From the NCBI RefSeq assembly GCF_018614075.1, contig NZ_JAGGOZ010000008.1, positions 16,088 through 80,087 on the forward strand: DNA of 64,000 nucleotides, given 5' to 3'. This document shows positions 40,582 through 49,629 of this stretch, one piece after another. The stretch's first letter is position 1. Each line of letters begins with the position of its first letter. The DNA is from Streptomyces sp. ISL-94 (lineage in GTDB: Bacteria > Actinomycetota > Actinomycetes > Streptomycetales > Streptomycetaceae). A program made the position numbers and the translations under genes. The notes below the pieces were generated by a model. The model was not told the DNA's origin, did not search any database, and worked only from the letters and a program-made list of their open reading frames with translations.

Positions 40582-41613
40582 TCAGCGCAGCTTGGGGTCG
40601 AGGGCGTCGCGCACCGCGTCGCCGAGCATGATGAAGGCGAGCACGGTCAGGCTCAGCGCGCCGGCCGGGTAGAGCAGCATGTGCGGGGCGTTGCGGATCT
40701 GCGAGGCCGCGTTGGAGATGTCGATGCCCCAGGAGACGGTGGGCGGGCGCAGGCCGACGCCGAGGAAGGACAGCGTGGCCTCCAGGGCGATGTACGTGCC
40801 GAGCGCGATGGTGGCGACGACGATGACGGGCGCGATGGCGTTGGGCGCCACGTGCCGCAGCAGCAGCCGGGCGCTGCCCGCGCCCAGCGCCCGGGCGGCC
40901 TGGACGTAGTCGTTCTGCTTGGCGGTGATCACCGAGCCGCGGGCGATGCGGGCGAGCTGGGGCCAGCCGAGCAGCACGATGAAGCCGACGACGGGCCAGA
41001 CGGTGGTGCTGGTGACCACGGACAGGAAGACCAGGCCGCCGAGGATCACCGGGATGCCGAAGAAGATGTCGGCGACCCGGGACAGGAGCGCGTCGCCCCA
41101 CCCGCCGAAGAAGCCGGCGAGCCCGCCGAGCGCGGAGCCGAGCAGGGCGGCGCCGAGGGTGGCGCAGACGCCTACGGTGATGGAGGCGCGGGCGCCGTGG
41201 ACGGTGCGGGTGTACACGTCGCAGCCCTGGGTGTCGTAGCCGAAGGGATGGCCGGGGGCGGAGCCCTGCTGGGATTTGGACAGCTCGCAGTGCAGGGGGT
41301 CGCCGCTCGCGATGAGCTGGGGCCACAGGGCGATGACCACGAGGAAGAGGATCATCAATGAGGAGATGAGGAAGACGGGGTTGCGGCGCAGCTGGTGCCA
41401 GGCGTCGGACCAGAGCGAGCGGGCCCTCTCCGCGGGGCCGGGGCCGCCGGCCCCTCCCGGGACCTTCCTGACGCCCTCCACGCTCTCGGCCTCCTCCAGG
41501 GCAAGGTCCATGGCTCCTCCCTGGCCGGTGGGGGACATCGCCTCGCGCGGGCGGGGGCCGACGGGGTCGTAGCCGCCCGGGCCGTCGGGGCGCTCGGGGT
41601 CGGGCTCAGGCAT
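40582..41613 (-). CDS. Oligopeptide ABC transporter permease, OppC type (system 1)
   Basis: This 343-residue permease has an N-terminal Pro/Gly-rich extension of about 70 residues and six helices. The EAA motif is AARALGAGSARLLLRHVAPNA, near residue 245. The family motif VGLRPPTVSWGIDI follows before the last helix, and the chain ends DAVRDALDPKLR. It has the OppC extracytoplasmic loop with SKSQQGSAPGHPFGYDTQG. ATG 41613 overlaps the OppB stop by 8 bases (the OppB end is RYA). The same overlap occurs in system 2. It pairs with the OppB subunit to make the channel. Confidence 0.92.
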   Translation of the reverse strand: MPEPDPERPDGPGGYDPVGPRPREAMSPTGQGGAMDLALEEAESVEGVRKVPGGAGGPGPAERARSLWSDAWHQLRRNPVFLISSLMILFLVVIALWPQLIASGDPLHCELSKSQQGSAPGHPFGYDTQGCDVYTRTVHGARASITVGVCATLGAALLGSALGGLAGFFGGWGDALLSRVADIFFGIPVILGGLVFLSVVTSTTVWPVVGFIVLLGWPQLARIARGSVITAKQNDYVQAARALGAGSARLLLRHVAPNAIAPVIVVATIALGTYIALEATLSFLGVGLRPPTVSWGIDISNAASQIRNAPHMLLYPAGALSLTVLAFIMLGDAVRDALDPKLR

Positions 41614-42529
41614 AACGGATCCTCGGGTCCAGGACCGCGTAGAGCAGGTCGACGAGCAGGTTCGCCAGCAGGAAGACGATGACGAGGATGGTCACGAAGC
41701 CGACGACCGTGGGCGAGTTGTTGCGCAGGATGCCCTGGTAGAGCTGGTAGCCGACGCCGTGGATGTTGAAGATCCGCTCGGTGACGATGGCTCCGCCCAT
41801 GAGGGCGCCGATGTCGGTGCCGATGAAGGTGACCACCGGGATCAGGGAGTTGCGCAGCAGGTGGCGGGTGATGACCCGGCGGCGCGGCAGCCCCTTGGCG
41901 ACTGCGGTGCGGACGTAGTCGGCCTTGACGTTCTCGGCGATGGAGGTCCGCGAGAGCCGGGTGACGTAGGCGAGGGAGACGAGCGCGAGCACGACGCCGG
42001 GCAGGATCAGCTCGTCGAAGGGGGCGTCCGGGGAGACGGTGGGCCGGACCCAGCCCCACTTGACGCCGAAGACGAACTGGAGCAGGTAGCCCGTCACGAA
42101 GGTGGGCACCGAGATGACCACGAGCGTCATCACCAGCACGGAGGTGTCGACGGCCTTGCCGCGGCGCAGGCCGCTGACCACGCCCAGGGTGATGCCGACG
42201 AGGATCTCGATGAGGATCGCGACGATGGTCAGGCGCAGGGTGACGGGGAAGGCCGAGGCCATCAGCTCGGTGACCTTCTGGCCGTTGAAGGCGGTCCCGA
42301 AGTCGCCCTGGAAGATCTGGCCCATGTAGTGGAGGTACTGCTCCCACAGGGGGCGGTCGAGGTAGAGGTCCTTGCGGATGCGCGCGGCGGTGGCGGGGTC
42401 GGGGGCCTTGTCGCCGAAGAGGGCCGCGACCGGGTCACCGAGCGCGTACACCATGAAGAAGATCAGGAACGTGCTGCCGATGAACACGGGGATCATCTGG
42501 AGCAGCCGCCGGATCACGTAGCGTCCCAT
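41606..42529 (-). CDS. Oligopeptide ABC transporter permease, OppB type (system 1)
   Basis: This 307-residue permease starts with GRYVIRRLLQMIPVFIGSTF, the standard OppB/DppB N-terminus. It has six membrane helices, the EAA motif VAKGLPRRRVITRHLLRNSL and the family end LVDLLYAVLDPRIRYA. It is preceded by the binding-protein gene with a 67-base gap that holds a hairpin. The paralogue at 48590 shares the end LVDLLYAVLDPRIRYA exactly. The start ATG 42529 is standard. It imports peptides together with the binding protein of the same operon. Confidence 0.92.
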   Translation of the reverse strand: MGRYVIRRLLQMIPVFIGSTFLIFFMVYALGDPVAALFGDKAPDPATAARIRKDLYLDRPLWEQYLHYMGQIFQGDFGTAFNGQKVTELMASAFPVTLRLTIVAILIEILVGITLGVVSGLRRGKAVDTSVLVMTLVVISVPTFVTGYLLQFVFGVKWGWVRPTVSPDAPFDELILPGVVLALVSLAYVTRLSRTSIAENVKADYVRTAVAKGLPRRRVITRHLLRNSLIPVVTFIGTDIGALMGGAIVTERIFNIHGVGYQLYQGILRNNSPTVVGFVTILVIVFLLANLLVDLLYAVLDPRIRYA

Positions 42530-42550
42530 GGAGAGCTCCAGGGTGTCGGC

Positions 42551-42572
42551 GGGCCCCCGCGGGGCGGGGCCC
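42551..42572 (-). terminator. Hairpin between binding-protein and permease genes (system 1)
   Basis: GGGCCCC (42551-42557) pairs with GGGGCCC (42566-42572) around 8 bases in the 67-base gap between the system 1 binding-protein gene and its permease gene. It probably attenuates or stabilises the upstream mRNA so that the binding protein is made in excess. Confidence 0.5.
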
Positions 42573-42596
42573 GGGTCCGTACGATCCGCAGGCGGG

Positions 42597-44228
42597 TCAG
42601 CTGACCTTGATCTCGTTGTAGACCGGGACGCTGAACTGGTTGAGCGCGACGTCCGAGATCCGCTCGGAGTGCCCGGCGCTGCCGTTCTGGTACCAGAGCG
42701 GGATGGACGGCATCTGCTCGGCGAGGATCTTCTCGGCGTCCTGGAACTTCCCCGTCGCCTTGGCCGCGTCGCTCTCCTGGTTGGCCTCGTCGATGAGCTT
42801 GTCGAAGTCCGGGTTGCTGAACTTGCCGTAGTTGGAGGAGGCGCCGGTGTAGTACAGCGGCTGCAGGAAGTTCTGGATCAGCGGGTAGTCGGCCTGCCAG
42901 CCGGAGCGGAAGGGGCCGGTCAGCTTGAAGGAGCTCTGCTGGTTGCGGAAGTCCGCGAAGGTGCCGATGGGGTTGACCGTGCAGACCGGGCCCTCGTTCA
43001 GCGCGTTGTTGATGCTGTTGCAGACGGCGTCCATCCAGTCGCGGTGCGAGCCGGTGTCCACGTTGGACGTCAGGGTGACTTTGCCGCCTGGGAGCCCGCC
43101 GGCCTCCTGGATGAGCTTCTTGGCGGCCGCGGGGTCGAAGGTGCAGGCGTCGCCGCACAGCGTGGCTTTGAAGCCGCCCTTGTCGCCGAGGGCGGGCGAG
43201 GTCCAGTCCTTGGCCGGGGTGCGCGTGTCCCGGAAGATCTGCTTGGTGATCTCGTCGCGGTTGATCACCATCGAGATGCCGCGGCGGACCTTCTCCATGC
43301 CCTCCTTGTTCCACTGGGGGTCGTACAGCGGGAAGGTGAGGGTCTGGATGATGAGGGCCGGCTGGTTGATGTAGCGGTCGCCGAGGTCGTTCTGGACGTT
43401 CTTCAACTGCTGCGCCGGGACGTCGTCGACGAGGTCGAGGTTGCCGGAGATGAGGTCGGTGTAGGCGGTGTTGTTGTCCGTGTAGACCTTCAGGTCCACG
43501 CCGCCGTTCTGCGCCTTGTCCTCGCCGGGGTACGCGTCCCACTTGCGCAGCTTCATGCCGGTGCCCTTGGTGTACGACTCCACCGTGTAAGGGCCGTTGC
43601 CCACGGGCTTGCGCAGCCAGCCGGCGTGGTCGTCGAAGAAGGCCTTGGGCAGCGGGGAGAAGGCCTGGTAGCCGAGGGTCTCGGGCCAGGTGGAGAACTT
43701 CTGCTTCAGCGCGACGGTGAAGGTCTTGGGGTCCTTGACGACCAGGCCGGACATCGTCTTGGCCTTGGGCTCGCCGGAGGCCGGGTGCACGGCCTCGTAT
43801 CCGGCGATCTCCGCGAAGAACGGCGCGTTGTTCTGCTTGTTGCGCACGTCCGCCGCGTAGTTCCAGGCGTTGACGAAGGACTCGGCGGTCACCGGCTCGT
43901 CGTTGCTGAACTTCCAGCCGTCCTTCAGCGTGACCGTGAAGTTCTGGCTGTCGGTCGTCTCGATCTTCTCCGCGAGGAAGTTCTTCGCCTCGCCGGTCTT
44001 CGGGTCGTACCGCTTCAGGCCCCGGAAGAGCATGTCGAGGACCTTGCCGCCCTGCACCTCGTTGGTGTTGGCCGGCTCGAGCGGGTTCTGCGGGTCACCC
44101 CACGAGGAGCTGACGATCGCCGCGCCGCCACCGCCTCCGCCGCTGTCGCTGTCGCCGCCGCAGGCCGTCGCCGCGAGGGCGACGGCCACCGCACATGCGG
44201 CCCACTTGGCGTGGGTGGCTCCGCGCAT
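42597..44228 (-). CDS. Peptide ABC transporter substrate-binding lipoprotein (system 1)
   Basis: This 543-residue family 5 extracellular solute-binding protein (OppA/DppA class) has signal peptide AKWAACAVAVALAATAC with the lipidated Cys at 23, and a Gly/Ser linker. The mature domain contains KTGEAKNFLAEKIETTDSQN and VTLKDGWKFSNDEPVTAESF, the family signature around DGWKFSDG, then GNGPYTVESYTKG and the hinge VRRGISMVINRDEITKQIF. ATG 44228 follows AGGAGG with a 6-base spacer. It probably binds oligopeptides at the outer face of the membrane. The identity of the peptide is unknown. Confidence 0.92.
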   Translation of the reverse strand: MRGATHAKWAACAVAVALAATACGGDSDSGGGGGGAAIVSSSWGDPQNPLEPANTNEVQGGKVLDMLFRGLKRYDPKTGEAKNFLAEKIETTDSQNFTVTLKDGWKFSNDEPVTAESFVNAWNYAADVRNKQNNAPFFAEIAGYEAVHPASGEPKAKTMSGLVVKDPKTFTVALKQKFSTWPETLGYQAFSPLPKAFFDDHAGWLRKPVGNGPYTVESYTKGTGMKLRKWDAYPGEDKAQNGGVDLKVYTDNNTAYTDLISGNLDLVDDVPAQQLKNVQNDLGDRYINQPALIIQTLTFPLYDPQWNKEGMEKVRRGISMVINRDEITKQIFRDTRTPAKDWTSPALGDKGGFKATLCGDACTFDPAAAKKLIQEAGGLPGGKVTLTSNVDTGSHRDWMDAVCNSINNALNEGPVCTVNPIGTFADFRNQQSSFKLTGPFRSGWQADYPLIQNFLQPLYYTGASSNYGKFSNPDFDKLIDEANQESDAAKATGKFQDAEKILAEQMPSIPLWYQNGSAGHSERISDVALNQFSVPVYNEIKVS

Positions 44229-44257
44229 GGAGTGCCTCCTAGGGGTCCCGAGACTTG

Positions 44258-44280
44258 CTTGGGGCCACTGTCACCCCAAG
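44258..44280. promoter_or_regulatory. Inverted repeat upstream of peptide transporter operon 1
   Basis: CTTGGGG (44258-44264) and CCCCAAG (44274-44280) form a 7-bp inverted repeat around 9 bases, about 30 bases before the operon 1 ATG and 55 bases after the GNAT stop. It could be an operator for the operon or a terminator for the GNAT gene. Confidence 0.5.
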
Positions 44281-44334
44281 TGAGGGATCACACACTCCCG
44301 CTTGGCCCAATTGCACCCGCGCGTCACGTGGCTG

Positions 44335-45279
44335 TCACCCCTGCGAGTGCAAAGGCAGCTCCCAGGTGTCGACCGCGTGGTGCAGGCGCATGCCGTGCGC
44401 CTCGTAGAGCGCGAGTGCGCCGGTTTCGTTGGCGGTGTCCACACCGAGGCCTACGGTGTCGCGGCCGCGGGCGGCGTAGACGGCGAAGGCGTGGCGCAGC
44501 AGGAAGCCTCCTATGCCGCGGCCGCGCAGGTCCTCCCGTACGCCGATGCGGCTGAGCCAGCCCATGCTCGTACGGTCGTCCCGGGTGAGCAGCACGGCCA
44601 CGTCGCCCTCGGCGGGCAGGGAGGCGATCCATACGAGGGACCAGTCGAGCTTGCGGGCGTCGAGGTGGTCGAGCCAGGGCTCGTACGCGCGCTCCACGTG
44701 GCCGAAGTGGGCCGCGAAGGTCTGCTCGACCAGGGCGTGGGCCCGGCGCCGGTCGGCCTCGTCGGTGCCGCAGTGGCGCAGGGTGAGTCCGGCAGGAGCG
44801 GCCGGCGGGAGTTCGGCGGCGGGGGCGAGGGCGCGGGTCATGACCTGGTAGCGGCGGACGGTGCGGTAGCCGCGCACGGTGAGCAGGGAGAGGTCGAGGG
44901 TGGGCTTGATGTTGAGCTGGAGCCGCAGCCGGCCCTGGGCGGCCCCGGCTGCCAGCTCGCGGGCCCGGGCCTCCATGAGCTCCAGCAGCCGGACGGCGGC
45001 CTGCGGGTGGGCGGGCAGGACGTAGTGGTCGCCGTCGACGTGCCCGGGCCCGGAGTCCGTCCAGATGAGGGCGTAGGCCACGAGCCGGCCGTCCTGGAAG
45101 GCGAGCCAGGAGTCGGTGGCCAGGTCGACGCCGGGGTGGTTGAGGTCTGCCTCGACGGTGCCGAGGTCGGTATCGGGGCGGCCGGTCTCGATCACGTCCA
45201 CGGCGTTGAGCAGGGCGCAGATGTCGGACGCGTCCCCGGGCCCGGCGGGCCGGACGGTCAGCGGGTGCGTTTCTCGCAT
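44335..45279 (-). CDS. GNAT family N-acetyltransferase (double domain)
   Basis: This 314-residue protein contains two GNAT-like halves. The C-terminal half has the acetyl-CoA motif GVREDLRGRGIGGFLLRHAF followed by LGVDTANETGALALYEAHGM, the end typical of these enzymes. The N-terminal half (LTVRPAGPGDASDICALLNA) is degenerate in its own loop, as in mycothiol acetyltransferase-like double GNAT proteins; MshD is thus a possible relative but not shown. ATG 45279 has GACAGT ending 6 bases upstream and no ribosome binding site; a leaderless start is likely. It separates the two Opp operons. Confidence 0.82.
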   Translation of the reverse strand: MRETHPLTVRPAGPGDASDICALLNAVDVIETGRPDTDLGTVEADLNHPGVDLATDSWLAFQDGRLVAYALIWTDSGPGHVDGDHYVLPAHPQAAVRLLELMEARARELAAGAAQGRLRLQLNIKPTLDLSLLTVRGYRTVRRYQVMTRALAPAAELPPAAPAGLTLRHCGTDEADRRRAHALVEQTFAAHFGHVERAYEPWLDHLDARKLDWSLVWIASLPAEGDVAVLLTRDDRTSMGWLSRIGVREDLRGRGIGGFLLRHAFAVYAARGRDTVGLGVDTANETGALALYEAHGMRLHHAVDTWELPLHSQG

Positions 45280-45339
45280 CCGCTCACTGTCAGGGGGCTC
45301 GGGGTGCACACGCAACTCCCTTTCGGGGAGCGCCTCTCC

Positions 45340-45425
45340 AGCCCCGCCGGCGTTTGAGGCGCGGGGTCCGGGGCGGAGCCCCGATCCTTCAGCCCCGCCG
45401 GCGTTTGAGGCGCGGGGGCTCGGGG
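45340..45425. repeat. Two copies of a Streptomyces dispersed repeat
   Basis: CAGCCCCGCCGGCGTTTGAG plus GCGCGGGG occurs at about 45341-45365 and again at about 45391-45415. A perfect GCGGGGGCTC...GAGCCCCCGC stem lies at 45412-45440. The same unit occurs near 27,390 and in altered form at 63,673. Confidence 0.8.
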
Positions 45426-45479
45426 GCAGAGCCCCCGCAACGACGCCGAACGCATCGCCCCCGCGGGGAAACGGCAGGG

Positions 45480-45509
45480 CGCCCGGCACCGGATGAGTCC
45501 GGTACCGGG
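45480..45509 (-). terminator. Hairpin terminator of Opp operon 2
   Basis: GCCCGGCACCGG (45480-45491) pairs with CCGGTACCGGGC (45498-45509) with one mismatch and a 6-base loop. It lies 20 bases past the operon stop at 45530. Confidence 0.7.
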
Positions 45510-45529
45510 CAACGTACGGCTACGCGGGA

Positions 45530-46576
45530 TCAGACGGCCAGGATGGCCTTCTCCTCCGCGAAGTGGCACGCCGACTCGTGCGCGGCCGGGGTGTTGACAC
45601 CCTGGAAGCGCGTCGGGATCGCCAGCAGCGGCTCCTCCGTGGCGCACTTGTCCTCGGCCTTCCAGCAGCGGGTGCGGAAGCGGCAGCCCGACGGCGGGTT
45701 GGCCGGGGACGGGACGTCACCGGTGAGGATGATGCGATCGCGGCCCTCGCGGGCGTCCGGGTCGGGGACCGGGACGGCGGAGAGCAGCGCCTGGGTGTAC
45801 GGGTGGGTCGGGTGCTCGTAGATCTCGGCGTCGGAGCCGATCTCGGCCATCTTGCCGAGGTACATGACGCCGACGCGGTCCGAGATGTGCCGGACGATCG
45901 ACAGGTCGTGCGCGATGAAGACGTAGGACAGGTCGAACTCGTCCTGCAGCTTCCCCATCAGGTTGATGACCTGTGCCTGCACCGACACGTCGAGCGCGGA
46001 GACCGGCTCGTCGCAGATGATGATCTCCGGGTTGAGCGCGAGGCCGCGGGCGATGCCGATGCGCTGGCGCTGGCCGCCGGAGAACTGGTGCGGGTAGCGG
46101 TTGATGTACTCCGGGTTCAGGCCCACGACGTCCAGGAGCTCCTGGACCTTGCGGCGCCGGTCGCCCTTGGGAGCCACCTCGGGGTGGATCTCGAAGGGCT
46201 CGCCGATGATGTCGCCGACCGTCATACGCGGGTTGAGCGAGGTGTACGGGTCCTGGAACACCATCTGGATGTTGCGGCGGACGACCTTGAGGGCCTTGCC
46301 GGACAGCTTGGTGATGTCCTGGCCCTTGTAGAAGACCTCGCCGGCGGTGGCCTTCTCCAGGCTCATCAGCAGCTTGGCGACGGTGGACTTGCCACAGCCG
46401 GACTCGCCGACGATGCCGAGGGTCTCGCCGCGGTAGAGGTCGAAGGAGACGCCGTCGACGGCCTTGACCGCGCCGACCTGCTTCTTGAACAGGATTCCCT
46501 GGGTCAGCGGGAAGTGCTTGACCAGGTTGCGCACCTGGAGGATCGGCTCGCCCTTGGGCTTGGTGAGCTCAGCCAT
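45530..46576 (-). CDS. Oligopeptide ABC transporter ATPase, OppF type (system 2)
   Basis: This 348-residue ATPase is a close paralogue of the one at 38505: Walker [15 protein letters not shown], signature [17 protein letters not shown], Walker [13 protein letters not shown] (Cys where system 1 has Ala), and the end with [18 protein letters not shown]. The two genes share long identical stretches, and the region [20 protein letters not shown] is the same in both. It overlaps the OppD stop by 8 bases, as in system 1. It closes the operon, with a terminator after it. Confidence 0.93.
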   Translation of the reverse strand: MAELTKPKGEPILQVRNLVKHFPLTQGILFKKQVGAVKAVDGVSFDLYRGETLGIVGESGCGKSTVAKLLMSLEKATAGEVFYKGQDITKLSGKALKVVRRNIQMVFQDPYTSLNPRMTVGDIIGEPFEIHPEVAPKGDRRRKVQELLDVVGLNPEYINRYPHQFSGGQRQRIGIARGLALNPEIIICDEPVSALDVSVQAQVINLMGKLQDEFDLSYVFIAHDLSIVRHISDRVGVMYLGKMAEIGSDAEIYEHPTHPYTQALLSAVPVPDPDAREGRDRIILTGDVPSPANPPSGCRFRTRCWKAEDKCATEEPLLAIPTRFQGVNTPAAHESACHFAEEKAILAV

Positions 46577-47624
46577 GGATCTGCTCCTTCCAGAAGTGGC
46601 ACGCGCTGCCGCGGCCGGGCAGCTCGGTACCGTCCCGCTCGGTCACCTGGTGCAGGACGGGAACGTCCGTGCGGCAGATGTCCTGTGCCATGGGGCAGCG
46701 CGGGTTGAAGGCGCAGCCCGGGGGGATGTTGAGCAGGTTGGGCGGCAGGCCCTTGATCGCGTAGAGCTCCTGGCCCTTCTGGTCCAGGCGCGGGATCGAG
46801 TCGAGCAGGCCGCGGGTGTACGGGTGCGCCGGGCGCTTGTAGATCTCGTGGACCGGGGCGTTCTCGACGATCCGGCCGCCGTACATGACGGCGATCTTGT
46901 CCGCGACGTCGGCGACGACGCCGAGGTCGTGGGTGATCAGGATCAGGCCCATGTTCATCTCGCGCTGGAGCTCCGCGAGCAGGTCCATGACCTGGGCCTG
47001 GACCGTCACGTCGAGAGCCGTGGTGGGCTCGTCGGCGATGATCAGGTCGGGCTCCAGGGCCATCGCCATGGCGATCATGATGCGCTGGCGCATACCGCCG
47101 GAGAACTGGTGCGGGTAGTCACCCACGCGCGCCTTGGCGGCGGGGATCTTCACCCGGTCCATGAGCTCGACGGCCTTGGCCGTGGAGTCCTTCTTGGACA
47201 TCCCGCGGTGGACGCGGAACATCTCGCCGAGCTGGGCGCCGACGGTGTGCACGGGGTTCAGCGAGGACAGCGCGTCCTGGAAGATCATGGCGATCTTCTG
47301 GCCGCGGACCTTGCGGAACTCCTCCGCCGGGAGCTTGAGCAGGTCGGTGCCCTGGAACAGGATCTCGCCGTGCGGGATCCTGCCCGGGGGCATGTCGAGG
47401 ATGCCCATGATGGCCTGCGCCGTCACGGACTTGCCCGAGCCGGACTCGCCGAGGACGGCGAGGGTCTCGCCGGCGTTCACGGAGTACGAGACACCGTTGA
47501 CCGCCTTGGCGACACCGTCGCGGGTGTGGAACTCGACGTGCAGGTCGCGCACTTCGAGCAGGGGGATCCCCTCCGGCGCCGAGCGGGGCGCGGGGACGTT
47601 CGAGGTCTTGTCGATGATGGTCAA
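46569..47624 (-). CDS. Oligopeptide ABC transporter ATPase, OppD type (system 2)
   Basis: This 351-residue ATPase is paralogous to the one at 39586. It has Walker [13 protein letters not shown], signature [17 protein letters not shown], Walker [17 protein letters not shown] and the C-terminal [19 protein letters not shown]. An extra N-terminal stretch ([18 protein letters not shown]) of about 20 residues is absent from system 1. TTG 47624 follows GGAAGGGC by about 7 bases. It lies 13 bases after the OppC stop. It probably pairs only with the OppF of its own operon, though cross-use of ATPases between Opp systems is known in other bacteria. Confidence 0.92.
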   Translation of the reverse strand: MTIIDKTSNVPAPRSAPEGIPLLEVRDLHVEFHTRDGVAKAVNGVSYSVNAGETLAVLGESGSGKSVTAQAIMGILDMPPGRIPHGEILFQGTDLLKLPAEEFRKVRGQKIAMIFQDALSSLNPVHTVGAQLGEMFRVHRGMSKKDSTAKAVELMDRVKIPAAKARVGDYPHQFSGGMRQRIMIAMAMALEPDLIIADEPTTALDVTVQAQVMDLLAELQREMNMGLILITHDLGVVADVADKIAVMYGGRIVENAPVHEIYKRPAHPYTRGLLDSIPRLDQKGQELYAIKGLPPNLLNIPPGCAFNPRCPMAQDICRTDVPVLHQVTERDGTELPGRGSACHFWKEQIHG

Positions 47625-47637
47625 CGTACGCCCTTCC

Positions 47638-48597
47638 TCAGCGCAGCTTCGGGTCGAGGGCGTCGCGCACCGCGTCGCCGACCATGATGAACGCGAGCAC
47701 CGTGATGCTCAGCGCGGCGGCCGGGAACAGGAGCACGTGAGGGGCCTGGAGCCAGCGGACGGAAGCGTCGCTGACCATCAGACCCCAGGAGATCTGCGGG
47801 GGCTGGACACCGATGCCGAGGTACGACAGGGCCGCCTCGGCGGAGATGTACACACCGAGGCTGATCGCACCGACCACGATGACGGGGGCGATGGCGTTCG
47901 GCAGGATGTGCCGCAGGGTGATGCGCAGGGTGCCGGCTCCGAGGGCGCGCGCGGCGACCACGTAGTCGTTGTTCTTGTTCTGCAGCACCGAGGACCGCAT
48001 GATGCGGAAGATCTGCGGCCAGCCGAGGGTGGCGAGCACGACCGAGACGGTCCAGGCGTTGCCCGGCAGGGCCGACATGATCAGCATGCCGCCGAGCAGC
48101 AGCGGGATGGCGAAGAAGATCTCGGTGAAGCGGGACAGGATGCTGTCCACGATGCCACCGGTCCAGCCGGCCAGCAGGCCGAGCGCACCACCGACGATGA
48201 TCACCAGGGCGGTGGTGACGATGCCGACGATCACGGAGTTGCGGGCGGCCCACACCGTACGGGTGTAGACGTCGCAACCCTGGATGTCGTAGCCGAACCA
48301 GTGGTCCGCGCTCGGCTTCTTGAGCGAGTCCTGGAGGGTGCAGGCCGCGCCCTCGAAGGGGCTGCCGTCGGTGAACCACTCCGGGAACGCCGAGATGACC
48401 AGCATGCACAGGACGAGGAAGGCACCGATCAGGAAGACCGGGTTGCGGCGCAGATCGCGCAGGGCGTCGGACCAGAGGCTGGCCTCGCGGTCCTTCTTGC
48501 TCCTCTTGCCGTTCTTGGAGACCGGCGCGCCGGTGGAGGGGGCTCCGGCGATCTGGGTGTCGGTCATCGAGTCCCCCACCGTAGTTGTGTCACGCAT
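47638..48597 (-). CDS. Oligopeptide ABC transporter permease, OppC type (system 2)
   Basis: This 319-residue permease has six helices and the EAA motif AARALGAGTLRITLRHILPNA with the end DAVRDALDPKLR, the same as system 1. The N-terminal extension is shorter than in system 1, with a Lys-rich NGKRSKKDREAS run before helix 1. ATG 48597 overlaps the OppB stop by 8 bases, as in system 1. An alternative ATG at 48567 with GGGGGA upstream would drop 10 residues. It makes the channel with the OppB subunit. Confidence 0.9.
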   Translation of the reverse strand: MRDTTTVGDSMTDTQIAGAPSTGAPVSKNGKRSKKDREASLWSDALRDLRRNPVFLIGAFLVLCMLVISAFPEWFTDGSPFEGAACTLQDSLKKPSADHWFGYDIQGCDVYTRTVWAARNSVIVGIVTTALVIIVGGALGLLAGWTGGIVDSILSRFTEIFFAIPLLLGGMLIMSALPGNAWTVSVVLATLGWPQIFRIMRSSVLQNKNNDYVVAARALGAGTLRITLRHILPNAIAPVIVVGAISLGVYISAEAALSYLGIGVQPPQISWGLMVSDASVRWLQAPHVLLFPAAALSITVLAFIMVGDAVRDALDPKLR

Positions 48598-49537
48598 AGC
48601 GGATCCTCGGGTCGAGCACGGCGTAGAGCAGGTCCACGATCAAGTTCGCGATGAGGTAGACGAGGACCAGGATGGTCACACCGCCCACCACGACCGCGCC
48701 GTCCTTGAGGTACACGGACTTGGCGAGCAGACCGCCGACGCCGTGGATGTTGAAGATCCGCTCGGTGATGACCGCACCGCCCATGAGCGCACCGAGGTCG
48801 GCGCCCAGGAACGTGATGATCGGGATGAGTGCGTTGCGCAGCGCGTGGTTCACGACGACGCGGCGACGCGGGAGGCCCTTGGCGGTCGCGGTGCGCACGT
48901 AGTCGGCGCGCATCGTCTCCATCAGACTCGTACGCGTCAGTCGGGCCACGTACGCGAGTGAGGTGGAGGCGAGAACGAGTGCCGGCATGAGGTAGGCGAT
49001 CAGGCCGTCGTTCTCGTTGAAGCCGGGCTTGAAGAGATCGATGCCCCACTCGTCCTTGAGCTGCACGCCGAGCGTCAGCTGGAGCACGAAGCCGGTGACG
49101 AAGACGGGGATGGAGATGACCATCAGCGTGGAGAGCAGGACCAGCTGGTCGAGGAACTTCCCGCGGCGCAGCGCTGCCATGACACCGGCCAGCACACCGA
49201 CGATGGCCTCGATGACGAAGGCCGCGAGAGCCAGGTTCACCGTGTAGGGGAACGCCTCGGAGAACTGGTCGAGGACCTTTCGGCCGTTCAAGGACTGGCC
49301 GAGGTTCCCCTGGAAGACTCCGGTGATGTAGTTCCAGTACTGCAGCAGGAACGGGTCGTCGAGGTGGTACTGCTTGCGCAGCATGGCAGCGACGAGCGGG
49401 TCTGCCTTCTTCTCTCCCGCGAGGAGCTGGATCGGGTCAGCTCCCGGCATCTTGAAGGTCAGGAAGTAGATAAGGAATGTGGCACCGAGCAGGACAGGGA
49501 TCGCCTGTATGAGTCGGCGGATGAGGTAGCGGCCCAT
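48590..49537 (-). CDS. Oligopeptide ABC transporter permease, OppB type (system 2)
   Basis: This 315-residue permease begins GRYLIRRLIQAIPVLLGATF, contains the EAA motif TAKGLPRRRVVVNHALRNAL and ends VDLLYAVLDPRIRYA like system 1. It has a conserved extracytoplasmic loop with PIQLLAGEKKADPLVAAML. It lies 92 bases after the binding-protein gene, across a strong hairpin, and overlaps OppC. The structure and overlaps match system 1 closely, so the two operons share descent. Confidence 0.92.
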   Translation of the reverse strand: MGRYLIRRLIQAIPVLLGATFLIYFLTFKMPGADPIQLLAGEKKADPLVAAMLRKQYHLDDPFLLQYWNYITGVFQGNLGQSLNGRKVLDQFSEAFPYTVNLALAAFVIEAIVGVLAGVMAALRRGKFLDQLVLLSTLMVISIPVFVTGFVLQLTLGVQLKDEWGIDLFKPGFNENDGLIAYLMPALVLASTSLAYVARLTRTSLMETMRADYVRTATAKGLPRRRVVVNHALRNALIPIITFLGADLGALMGGAVITERIFNIHGVGGLLAKSVYLKDGAVVVGGVTILVLVYLIANLIVDLLYAVLDPRIRYA

Positions 49538-49564
49538 CAGACCTCCAGCAAGAGCAGGGGGAAA

Positions 49565-49603
49565 GGGCAGGCAGACGGAAACCTGATTCCGTCTGCCCGC
49601 CCC
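49565..49603 (-). terminator. Strong hairpin between binding-protein and permease genes (system 2)
   Basis: GGGCAGGCAGACGGAA (about 49565-49580) pairs with TTCCGTCTGCCCGCCC (49587-49602) with one mismatch and the 6-base loop ACCTGA. It lies in the 92-base gap after the binding-protein stop at 49630. It is expected to cut or stabilise the transcript so that binding protein exceeds permease. Confidence 0.8.
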
Positions 49604-49629
49604 CGGGTCCCCTTAAGTGAAGAGGGGTG

